NCBI GenBank assembly: GCA_030147505.1
Contig: JASBVG010000096.1
Span: 1 to 64,000, forward strand
Length of the DNA stretch: 64,000 nucleotides
Direction of reading: 5' to 3'
Origin: Tardiphaga sp.
Lineage (GTDB): Bacteria; Pseudomonadota; Alphaproteobacteria; Rhizobiales; Xanthobacteraceae
Notes under the pieces: model-generated
Seen by the model: only the letters and a program-made list of their open reading frames with translations
Told to the model about the DNA's origin: nothing
The model's database searches: none
In this document: one piece after another, positions 55,839 to 63,340 of the stretch
Position numbering within the stretch: position 1 is the first letter of the stretch
Layout of the letters: every line of letters starts with the position of its first letter
Program-made: the position numbers and the translations under genes

Positions 55839-57089
55839 ATGAAAGCAATCATTGTCGGCGGCGGCATTGGCGGTTTGACGACGGCATTGATGCTGCGGGC
55901 CCGTGGCATCGATTGCGAGCTGTTCGAGCAAGCGGACACGATCCGCGAACTCGGTGTCGGCATCAATACGCTGACCCATGCTATCCGCGAGCTCACCGGC
56001 CTCGGTCTGCTCGACAAGCTCGATGCCGTTGCGATCCGCACCGACGAGTTGCATTATCTCAATCGTCACGGTCAGGAAGTCTGGCGCGAGAAGCGCGGTT
56101 ATGGCGCCGGCTTCGACGTGCCGCAGTTCTCCATCCATCGCGGTCGCCTGCAGAGCGTGATCCATTGTGCGGTAGAAGAGCGCCTCGGCAAGGAGGCGAT
56201 CCACACCGGCTGCAAGCTCGGCTCCTTCACCCAGGACGAAGGCGGCGTCACCGCTTACTTCTTCGATCGCAACAACAACCATGTGAAGACCGCGCGCGGC
56301 GATATCCTGATCGGCGCCGACGGCATCCATTCCAAGGTGCGCCACACGCTGTTTCCGAACGAAGGCGGTCCGATCTGGAACGGCCTGATGCTGTGGCGTG
56401 GCGCGCGCGACTGGCCGTCCTTCCTCACTGGCAATTCGATGATCGTGGCCGGCGGCCTGCATGCCAAGGTCGTAGTCTATCCGATCGCCGAAGGCGAAAC
56501 GTCCGGCAATCGCCTGACCAACTGGGCGGTGCTGGTGAAGACCGGCGAGGGCGGCTCGCTGCCACCGCGCCGCGAGGACTGGTCGCGCGTCGGCAAGCGC
56601 GAGGAGCTGATGCCGCATGTGGCGCGCTTCAAGGTGCCGCATATCGACGTGCCTGCGCTCATCACCGCGACGCCGGAGTTCTGGGAATATCCCTGCTGCG
56701 ACCGCGATCCGCTGCCTTATTGGTCGAGCGGCCGCGTCACGCTGCTCGGCGATGCTGCGCATCCGATGTATCCCGTCGGCTCCAACGGCGCCTCGCAGGC
56801 AATCCTGGATGCGCGCGCACTGGCGGATTCGCTGGCCCATGCGGAGCATCCGCGTCAGGCGCTGATGGCCTATGAGCGCAAGCGCCTGCCGATGACGGCA
56901 GAGATCGTGCGGGCCAACCGCCGCGGCGGACCGGAAGGCGTCATCGATGCGGTCGAGCAGATCGCGCCGGATGGGTTCGACAATGTCGAGAACGTACTGA
57001 GCTACGCCCAGCGCGAGGCGATCGTGCGCGGCTATGCGCATAAAGCGGGGTTTGGCGCGCAGCCCGGATTGCAGGTAGTGAACGGCTGA
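55839..57089 (+). CDS. FAD-dependent monooxygenase (PhzS-like flavin oxidoreductase)
   Basis: 416 residues, group A aromatic-hydroxylase fold: FAD motif IVGGGIGGLTTALMLRARGI at 4-23, middle GADGIHSKVRHTLFP near 160, and GDAAHPMYPVGSNGASQAILDARAL near 300-323. The last motif is typical of a PhzS-like group rather than of classical salicylate hydroxylase. It lies 58 bp after the previous gene and has a strong ribosome site (GGAGGTGA). A weak copy of the shared motif may lie at 55795-55806. It probably hydroxylates a late pathway intermediate. Confidence 0.87.
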   Translation: MKAIIVGGGIGGLTTALMLRARGIDCELFEQADTIRELGVGINTLTHAIRELTGLGLLDKLDAVAIRTDELHYLNRHGQEVWREKRGYGAGFDVPQFSIHRGRLQSVIHCAVEERLGKEAIHTGCKLGSFTQDEGGVTAYFFDRNNNHVKTARGDILIGADGIHSKVRHTLFPNEGGPIWNGLMLWRGARDWPSFLTGNSMIVAGGLHAKVVVYPIAEGETSGNRLTNWAVLVKTGEGGSLPPRREDWSRVGKREELMPHVARFKVPHIDVPALITATPEFWEYPCCDRDPLPYWSSGRVTLLGDAAHPMYPVGSNGASQAILDARALADSLAHAEHPRQALMAYERKRLPMTAEIVRANRRGGPEGVIDAVEQIAPDGFDNVENVLSYAQREAIVRGYAHKAGFGAQPGLQVVNG

Positions 57090-57098
57090 CTTGCTTTT

Positions 57099-57273
57099 CC
57101 CTCCCCCAAGCCGCGAAGCGGCGCCGCGGGGAGGGTGGATCGAAGCGAGCGTTCAGCGAGCTTCGAGACGGGTGGGGTGCTTCCCCAAACTCCGACGTCA
57201 CGTGGGGAGAGACCCTACCCCCGCCTATCGGCGGACCCTCCCCACTGCGCAGCTACGCTGCTTGGGGGAGGGA
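57099..57273. repeat. Large dispersed palindromic repeat, copy 2
   Basis: Same type as 35209-35390: begins CCCTCCCCCAAGCCGC and ends GCTTGGGGGAGGG, with inner pairs such as GGAGGGTGG and GAGACGGGTGGGG. Lies between the convergent flavoprotein and cupin genes. Confidence 0.75.
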
Positions 57274-57296
57274 GACTACGACCGCCGTCGCTTGAA

Positions 57297-57755
57297 TTAA
57301 GCCCCCGGAGGCGGCGGCAGGAAGTGGATGTTGTAGGTTGCAGCCAGCGCCACTACATCCTCGGGCTTCTGTTCCTTCATGTTGTGGATCGCCCAGAACA
57401 GGTCATAGAGCCGGCGCGACGGCGAGACCCAGAACAGCACTTTGGCGTTCTGGTCCGACTTGTTGAAGATGCCATGCGGAATGCCGCGGGCGAGACGCAC
57501 GAGATCGCCCGGCGTGGCCGACGTCTCGTTGCCGTCGAGGAAGAAGTCGAGTTTTCCCTCAAGGATGTAGAGATATTCGTCCTGGTCCGGGTGGATGTGC
57601 GGCGGCACGAATGTGCCGGGCGGGAAGGTGGCGTGCCACGAGAACGAATCCTCGGTGACATTCTTCGGCACATAGGTCTGGCCGAGGATGCTCCAGGTGA
57701 TGCCCTGCATACCTTCATTGGCACGCGTGATGCCGGCGCTTTCGGTTTTTGTCAT
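57297..57755 (-). CDS. Cupin-domain protein B (paralogue of 49656-50105)
   Basis: 152 residues. Cupin motif 1 VPPHIHPDQDEYLYILEGKLDFFLDG near 53-78 and motif 2 DLVRLARGIPHGIFNKSDQNAKVLFWVSPSRRLYDLF near 88-124. Shares layout and many residues with cupin A (ITWSILGQTYVPKNVTEDSF versus VTWNILGQVYYPKAVTDSTF). It lies 12 bp after livF and is probably the last gene of the liv operon. Function unknown; metal-dependent enzyme or ligand sensor. Confidence 0.85.
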   Translation of the reverse strand: MTKTESAGITRANEGMQGITWSILGQTYVPKNVTEDSFSWHATFPPGTFVPPHIHPDQDEYLYILEGKLDFFLDGNETSATPGDLVRLARGIPHGIFNKSDQNAKVLFWVSPSRRLYDLFWAIHNMKEQKPEDVVALAATYNIHFLPPPPGA

Positions 57756-57767
57756 GCTCTCTCCTTG

Positions 57768-58466
57768 TCAAACATGCAGGAAGCGATCCTTCACTGTCGG
57801 ATCGCTATTCAATTGCTCGGACGTTCCCGTCCACACTACACGGCCCTTTTCGATGACAACATGACGGTCGGCAAAGGCCGCCAGTGCATCGACATTCTTG
57901 TCGATCACCAGAATTGACTGCTTCTCCGCCTTCAGCTTCTTCAGGCAATTCCAGATCTCGAGCCGGATCAGTGGTGCGAGGCCCTCGGTCGCCTCATCCA
58001 GGATCAGCAGTTTCGGATTGGTCATCAGCGCACGGCCGACCGCCAGCATCTGCTGTTCGCCGCCCGAAAGCTGCGTGCCGAGATTGCCTCGTCGCTCCTT
58101 CAGGCGCGGAAACAGGTCGTAGATTTTCTCCAGCGTCCAGCGCGCCGGCGGGTGGCGCACGGCAGCGGTGGCGATCAGGTTCTCTTCCACCGTCAGGGTC
58201 GGGAAGATCTGACGTCCTTCCGGCACGAGACCAATGCCGGCCTGCGCGATGCGATAGGACGGTTGCCCGGCCATCGTCCTGTTGTCGAAGGTGATGCTGC
58301 CGCCGGTTGGATGTAGCAGGCCCATGATGGCGTTGATGGTGGTCGTCTTGCCCATGCCGTTGCGGCCGAGCAGGGTGACGACCTCGCCGGCATTGATGTG
58401 CAGCGAGATATCGAACAGCACCTTTGCTGCACCATAGGCGGCCTGCAGATTGGTGACAGCGAGCAT
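57768..58466 (-). CDS. livF: Branched-chain/aromatic acid ABC transporter ATP-binding protein LivF
   Basis: 232 residues: Walker A LLGRNGMGKTTTINAIMG, signature LSGGEQQMLAVGRALMTNPKLL, Walker B LLILDEATEGLAPLI, LivF type. ATG 58466 overlaps the livG stop by one base. Such HAAT-family importers carry amino acids but also aromatic acids; the neighbouring genes suggest the latter. Confidence 0.93.
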   Translation of the reverse strand: MLAVTNLQAAYGAAKVLFDISLHINAGEVVTLLGRNGMGKTTTINAIMGLLHPTGGSITFDNRTMAGQPSYRIAQAGIGLVPEGRQIFPTLTVEENLIATAAVRHPPARWTLEKIYDLFPRLKERRGNLGTQLSGGEQQMLAVGRALMTNPKLLILDEATEGLAPLIRLEIWNCLKKLKAEKQSILVIDKNVDALAAFADRHVVIEKGRVVWTGTSEQLNSDPTVKDRFLHV

Positions 58467-59215
58467 CAGGCAGCCTCCTCGCCGAGATAGGCGGCGCGCA
58501 CTTCCGCATTGTCGCGGATGTCCTGCGGCTTGCCGCAAGCGATGATGCGGCCATAGACCAGCACCGAGACGCGATCGGCCAGCGCGAACACCGCATCCAT
58601 GTCGTGTTCGATCAGGATGATCGGCAGCTCCTTGCGCAGTTCCTGCAGGATGTTGATCAGCCGCTGCGATTCATCATGGCTGGTGCCGGCGAGCGGCTCG
58701 TCCAGCAGCAGCAGCTTTGGCTTTGCCGCCAGCGCGATGGCAATCTCGAGCTGGCGTTTCTCGCCATGTGACATCTGCCCGGCCGGCACGCGCGCGCGCG
58801 CGGCGAGGCCGAAGCGCGTCAGGAGGCCCATGGCAATGTCGTTGAGTTCGCGTTCGCCGGCAGCATTGCCGAGAAAGCGGAAGCTCGATCCGGCGCGAGC
58901 CTGCGCCGCGAGCGCGACATTCTCCAGCGCCGAGAATCGCGGCAGGATCGAGGTGATCTGGAACGAGCGCACAAGGCCGCGCTGCGCGCGCGTGGCCATC
59001 GGCAGCGGTGTCACGTCATGGCCGTCGAAGGTGATGTGTCCGCTATCGGGCTTCGCATGGCCGGAGATCTGGTGGATCAGCGTGGTCTTGCCCGCGCCGT
59101 TGGGGCCGATGATGGCGTGCAGCTCGCACGGCTGCACGTCGAAGGTGACATCGTCGGTGACGCGCAGCGCGCCATAGTTCTTGGTCAGGTTCTGTAGCTG
59201 CAGGAGGGCGCTCAT
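58466..59215 (-). CDS. livG: ABC transporter ATP-binding protein LivG
   Basis: 249 residues: Walker A IIGPNGAGKTTLIHQISG near 33-50, a variant signature MSHGEKRQLEIAIALAAKPKL, Walker B LLLLDEPLAGTSHDESQR. Larger LivG-type subunit with the extra LivG loop (MATRAQRGLVRSFQITSI). Overlaps livM as ATGA. Confidence 0.93.
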   Translation of the reverse strand: MSALLQLQNLTKNYGALRVTDDVTFDVQPCELHAIIGPNGAGKTTLIHQISGHAKPDSGHITFDGHDVTPLPMATRAQRGLVRSFQITSILPRFSALENVALAAQARAGSSFRFLGNAAGERELNDIAMGLLTRFGLAARARVPAGQMSHGEKRQLEIAIALAAKPKLLLLDEPLAGTSHDESQRLINILQELRKELPIILIEHDMDAVFALADRVSVLVYGRIIACGKPQDIRDNAEVRAAYLGEEAA

Positions 59216-60198
59216 GACTTGCCTCCGAACAGGCCGCTGATGCCGCCGCGGACGAACAGCACGACGAGGATCAGGATCGGGCCAAAGATCATCGCCCAGT
59301 GCTCAGTGTAATGCGACAGGATATCGGCCAGCAGTGTGAAGGCCGCCGCACCGAGGATGGCGCCATGCAGCGAGCCGAGGCCGCCGAGCACCAGCACGAA
59401 GATCAGTTCGCCCGAGCGCTGCCAGGCCGTGTAGGCGGGGCTGACGAATTCGGTCTGGTTGGCGAGCAGGAAGCCGGAGACGCCAGCAATCGCCCCTGCG
59501 ATCACATAGGCGGTGAGCTGGTAGCGATAGGGCGCGAAGCCGATCGCCTCCATGCGCACCGGATTTTCGCGAATGCCGCGCAACACGCGACCGAAGCGCG
59601 ACGCGACGATCCCGCGCAGCAGGACATAGGCGCCGAGCAGCGTGCCGAAGGCGACGTAATACATCGCCAGATCGTTCTTCAGGAACTTGCTGCCGAAGAA
59701 GGTGCTGCGCGCAGCGAGCGTCAGTCCGTCATCGCCGCCATAGGCCGCGAGCGAGGTTGTCAGGAAGAACAGCATCTGGCCGAAGGCCAGCGTGATCATG
59801 ATGAAATAGACGCCCTTGGTCCGCAGCGAGATCGCACCGGTGATCACCGCGAAGACGATCGACGTGGCGACCATGGCTGCAAGCTGGACGAAGCCGTCGG
59901 TGATGCCGTGGCTTGCGAGGATCGCGACGCTGTAGGCGCCGAGGCCAACGAAGGCAGCATGGCCGAAGGAGATCATCGCGCCATAGCCGATCAGCAGATC
60001 GAGCGACATGGCGGCGAGCGCGAGGATCATGATGCGGGTGACGACAGCCAGCACATAGCTCTGCGGGCCCAGCAGCAGCGCCAGCGGCACCAGCGCGAAG
60101 ACCGCGAAGATCAGCACCGGCAGGATCAGCGCGCGGCCCATCCGGGGGGGCGCGGCGAGGGCGGGAACGGCGTCGAGATCGACGAGATTGTTCATCAT
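59212..60198 (-). CDS. livM: ABC transporter permease LivM
   Basis: 328 residues, about eight to ten membrane segments. Typical LivM pattern: LAAMSLDLLIGYGAMISFGHAAFVGLGAYSVAIL near 70-105, ISLRTKGVYFIMITLAFGQML near 130-150, and VVLFVRGGISGLFG at the end. Overlaps livG; starts at ATG 60198 or 60195. Confidence 0.93.
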   Translation of the reverse strand: MMNNLVDLDAVPALAAPPRMGRALILPVLIFAVFALVPLALLLGPQSYVLAVVTRIMILALAAMSLDLLIGYGAMISFGHAAFVGLGAYSVAILASHGITDGFVQLAAMVATSIVFAVITGAISLRTKGVYFIMITLAFGQMLFFLTTSLAAYGGDDGLTLAARSTFFGSKFLKNDLAMYYVAFGTLLGAYVLLRGIVASRFGRVLRGIRENPVRMEAIGFAPYRYQLTAYVIAGAIAGVSGFLLANQTEFVSPAYTAWQRSGELIFVLVLGGLGSLHGAILGAAAFTLLADILSHYTEHWAMIFGPILILVVLFVRGGISGLFGGKS

Positions 60199-60207
60199 GC
60201 GCTCCCG

Positions 60208-61128
60208 CTACTTCTTGGCCGGGAACAGGCCGGAGGGCCGGAAGAACAGCACGGCGGCCATCAGGATATAGATCAGCATCGGCGCGATGGCGCGGCCGGT
60301 CTGGCTCGCGGCGGAGGGATCGAGCAGCGCGCGCAGCAGAGTGGGCGCAAAAAAGCGGCCGAGCGTATCGACGAGGCCGATCAGGAGCGCCGCAATGAAA
60401 GCGCCGCGGATCGAGCCGATGCCGCCGATCACGATCACCACGAAAGCGAGGATCAGCACGTTGTCGCCCATACCCGGCTCGACCGAGAGGATCGGCGCGA
60501 TCATGGCGCCGGCAAATCCGGCCAGCATGGCGCCGACGCCGAAGACGATGGTGAACAGCAGGCGGATATTGACGCCGAGCGCGGAGACCATCGGCGCATT
60601 GCTGGCACCGGCGCGGATCAGCATGCCGAGTTTTGTCCGATTGACGACGATGTAGAGCGCGACGCCGACCAGAATGCCGACGGCGATGATCACGAGGCGC
60701 CAGACGGGATAGAGCAGGCCGTCGGTGATCTCGATGGCGCCGGACAACGCATCGGGGATCGGCACATTCAACGGTGCGGCGCCCCATACATATTTGACGG
60801 CCTGGTTGAGGAAGATGATGACACCGAAGGTGGCCAGCACCTGATCGAGATGGTCGCGATCATAGAGATGCCTGAATATCAGCAACTCCAGAACCAGCCC
60901 GAAGATCAATGCAGCAGGCAGCGCGAGCGCGAGGCCGGCGAAGAAGCTGCCCGTCATGGCAGTGAAGGCAGCAACGAAATAGGCGCCCACCATATATTGA
61001 ACGCCATGGGCGAGATTGATGAAGTCCATCACGCCGAACACCAGCGTGAGGCCGGCGGCGATCAGGAACAGGATCAGCCCGAACTGCAGGCCGTTGAGAA
61101 CCTGGACGAGGGCAAGGGTGAGGGTCAT
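60208..61128 (-). CDS. livH: ABC transporter permease LivH
   Basis: 306 residues with about eight membrane segments: LNGLQFGLILFLIAAGLTLVFGVMDFINLAHG near the start (typical LivH), and PILSVEPGMGDNVLILAFVVIVIGGIGSIRGAFIAALLIG. It lies 9 bp before livM. Confidence 0.93.
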   Translation of the reverse strand: MTLTLALVQVLNGLQFGLILFLIAAGLTLVFGVMDFINLAHGVQYMVGAYFVAAFTAMTGSFFAGLALALPAALIFGLVLELLIFRHLYDRDHLDQVLATFGVIIFLNQAVKYVWGAAPLNVPIPDALSGAIEITDGLLYPVWRLVIIAVGILVGVALYIVVNRTKLGMLIRAGASNAPMVSALGVNIRLLFTIVFGVGAMLAGFAGAMIAPILSVEPGMGDNVLILAFVVIVIGGIGSIRGAFIAALLIGLVDTLGRFFAPTLLRALLDPSAASQTGRAIAPMLIYILMAAVLFFRPSGLFPAKK

Positions 61129-61175
61129 GTGGTCAAGTTACCAAAATCGAATGAAAGCGCAGCGACGCTCGGTAG

Positions 61176-61303
61176 CCTCTGCCCGTTTGCGGGGAGAGGT
61201 CGTCGCGCGTAGTGCGGCGGGCGAGGGGTTCTCTCCATATGCTGCGAGCCCGCAGAGAGACCCCTCACCCTGACCCTCTTCCCTTCAGAACGGGGGCGAG
61301 GGG
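61176..61303. repeat. Dispersed GC-rich repeat between livH and livK
   Basis: Starts CCTCTGCCCGTTTGCGGGGA and ends AACGGGGGCGAGGGG, with complementary stretches (CTCTGC...GCAGAGAG; GAGGGGTTCTCTC / AGAGACCCCTC). Not part of a gene; lies inside the liv operon. Confidence 0.6.
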
Positions 61304-61320
61304 ACATTGCGGTCCGAATT

Positions 61321-62493
61321 TTACTGCGCGGCGCAGTCCTTGGCGTAGCGGTCGGCGTAGTTCGAAAACACCTTCTCGGCGATCTCGGTCTGGAACTTGC
61401 CGTCGGCGCGCTTGGCGACCTTGGTCAGGTAGAAGTCCTGGATCGGATAGCCGTTATTGCTGAACTTGAAGCTGCCGCGGATCGAGGGGAAGTCGGCCTT
61501 CTTCAGCGCCGCTGCCACCCTGGTCTTGTCGGATAGATCGCCCTTCACGGCGGTAACGGCGCTGTTGATCAGGAGCGCGGCGTCATAGGCCTGGAAAGCA
61601 TAGGTCGCCGGCACGCTCTTATAAGCCTGCTCATATTCCGCCACGAACTTCTTGTTCGTCGCGTTGTCCAGATTCGGCGCCCAGTTGGAGCCGCCGAACA
61701 TGCCGATGGCGGCATCCTGCTGCGCCGGCAGCGTCGATTCATCGACGGTGAAAGTGGAGAGGAACGGGATGCGGTCGAGCAGGCCGGCCTGCTTGTACTG
61801 CTTGACGAGATTCACGCCCATGCCGCCCGGCATGAAGGTGAGCACGGCGTCGGGCTTCATCGATGCGATCTTTGACAGCTCCGCCTGGAAGTCGAGCGTG
61901 CCGAGCGGCATATAGCTCTCCTCGACGATGTCGCCCTTGAAATCCATTTTCACGCCGGCGACGAAATCCTTGCCGGCCTGATAGTTCGGCGTGATCAGAT
62001 AGATCTTCTTGTAGCCGCGCTTCTGCGCGACATTGCCGAGGATCTGGTGTATCTGGTCGTTTTGATACGACGTCACATAGAAATACGGATTGCACTCCTT
62101 GCCCGCATAGCTGGACGGGCCGGCATTCGGCGAGATCAGGAAGGTCTTGTTCTCGGTGACCGGCTTGTGGATCGCCTGCAGGATGTTGGAGAAGATCGGG
62201 CCGACCACGAAGTCGACCTTGTCGCGCTCCAGCAGGCCCTTGACCTTGGTGACGGCGACATCGGGCTTCAGCTCGTCATCGACGACGACGACCTCGACAT
62301 CCTTGCCGCCCATCTTGCCGCCGAGGTCCTTGACGGCGAGATTGAAGCCGTCGCGCGCCTGCTGGCCGAGCACGGCGCCGGCGCCGGACAAGGACACGAT
62401 CACACCGACCTTGATCTTTTCCTGAGCGAGCGCCGGCATGGCGGCGGCGCTCATCAATGCGGCAAATCCTGCCAGTTTGAGATGCTTCTTCAT
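61321..62493 (-). CDS. livK: ABC transporter substrate-binding protein LivK-type
   Basis: 390 residues with a signal peptide (1-23, ending MPALAQ) and a periplasmic type-I binding fold (KIKVGVIVSLSGAGAVLGQQARDGFNLAVKDLGG; VDFVVGPIFSNILQAIHKPVTENK; RGYKKIYLITPNYQAGKDFV). It captures the substrate of LivFGMH. ATG 62493 follows GGAGGAGG. It is divergent from marR across 346 bp, which hold two motif copies. Confidence 0.93.
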   Translation of the reverse strand: MKKHLKLAGFAALMSAAAMPALAQEKIKVGVIVSLSGAGAVLGQQARDGFNLAVKDLGGKMGGKDVEVVVVDDELKPDVAVTKVKGLLERDKVDFVVGPIFSNILQAIHKPVTENKTFLISPNAGPSSYAGKECNPYFYVTSYQNDQIHQILGNVAQKRGYKKIYLITPNYQAGKDFVAGVKMDFKGDIVEESYMPLGTLDFQAELSKIASMKPDAVLTFMPGGMGVNLVKQYKQAGLLDRIPFLSTFTVDESTLPAQQDAAIGMFGGSNWAPNLDNATNKKFVAEYEQAYKSVPATYAFQAYDAALLINSAVTAVKGDLSDKTRVAAALKKADFPSIRGSFKFSNNGYPIQDFYLTKVAKRADGKFQTEIAEKVFSNYADRYAKDCAAQ

Positions 62494-62670
62494 ATTCGTC
62501 CTCCTCCGATCGGCTGCAAAAGGCGGCCGAATAAACGCGTCAACCCAATAAAGTTGTGTTCTTTTGCCCGCAGCTTAAGCTGAGCGCGGCTGCCGCCGCA
62601 AGCAAAGTCGCTCAGTCTTTGGGCGCAAACACGCGATGATAGGGGCTATGCAAGGGGCAGGCCAATTTAC

Positions 62671-62682
62671 TTGAAGCTTAAA
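62671..62682 (+). promoter_or_regulatory. TTGAAGCTTAAA operator-like motif in the livK/marR region
   Basis: Exact copy of the motif at 38120-38131. 177 bp upstream of the livK start and 157 bp upstream of marR. Confidence 0.65.
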
Positions 62683-62747
62683 GAATTATCTGAAATCAAT
62701 GATTGGCCGTCCCGCGGCGTTTTGGCTTGCGAACTTGTGAAAATTGC

Positions 62748-62759
62748 TTGAAGGTCAAA
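62748..62759 (+). promoter_or_regulatory. TTGAAGGTCAAA operator-like motif before marR
   Basis: 80 bp before the marR start. Fits the shared motif with two changes (GGTCAAA for GCTTAAA) and is a more perfect inverted form (TTGA-N4-TCAA). Confidence 0.55.
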
Positions 62760-62839
62760 AGATCGCGGTTGCAGCATGACATTGTGGATGGACGGCAGCC
62801 TCATCCGCGGCCGGATCACCGGACTGGTAAGATTGCATC

Positions 62840-63340
62840 ATGATTCTCGACTCCGAGACCAAGGCTGTCGAACTTCCCGAAGATCACGGCGACGAGCTGC
62901 GGCTCTGGCTGCGGCTCCTGACCTGCACCACTTTGATCGAGGGCGAGGTCCGCAGCCGGCTGCGTGAACGCTTCGACGTCACGCTGCCGCGCTTCGACCT
63001 GATGGCGCAGCTCGACAAGGTGCCGGATGGCATGACCCTGTCGGATGTCTCCAAGCGCATGATGGTGTCGAACGGCAATGTCACGGGCCTTGTCGAGCGC
63101 CTGGTTGAATCCGGCCATGTCGACCGCCGCACCTCCGATACCGACCGCCGCGTCCAGGTGATCCGCCTGACAAAACTCGGCCGCGCCGAATTCCGCCGGA
63201 TGGCGGAAGAGCACGAGACATGGATCGCCGAGATATTTACCGATCTGACACCGAAGGACGTGCGCGAGCTCATGCGTCTGCTCGCCAAGACCAAGGCATC
63301 GGCTCAGAAGGCCGGGCAAAAAGCTGCCAAGGCGCCATGA
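62840..63340 (+). CDS. MarR-family transcriptional regulator
   Basis: 166 residues. HTH LSDVSKRMMVSNGNVTGLVERLVESGHVDRR near 70-100 and wing TSDTDRRVQVIRLTKLGR, typical of MarR. It is the best candidate to bind the 12-bp motif, since MarR proteins bind short palindromes and many are released by aryl-CoA or aromatic ligands. It overlaps the alpha/beta hydrolase gene as ATGA. Confidence 0.93.
   Translation: MILDSETKAVELPEDHGDELRLWLRLLTCTTLIEGEVRSRLRERFDVTLPRFDLMAQLDKVPDGMTLSDVSKRMMVSNGNVTGLVERLVESGHVDRRTSDTDRRVQVIRLTKLGRAEFRRMAEEHETWIAEIFTDLTPKDVRELMRLLAKTKASAQKAGQKAAKAP

Larger units (their letters stand above)
62494..62839. promoter_or_regulatory. Divergent regulatory region livK/marR
   Basis: 346 bp with no gene. 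Contains motif copies at 62671-62682 and 62748-62759 and a palindrome AGCTTAAGCT at 62572-62581. It must carry promoters for livK (minus) and marR (plus). Confidence 0.6.

Noticed and set aside
59299-61212. 637-residue open frame antisense to livM and livH
   Set aside because: Its protein is rich in Asp, Gly, His, Gln and Arg with no domain. It mirrors the codon bias of the true genes on the other strand.
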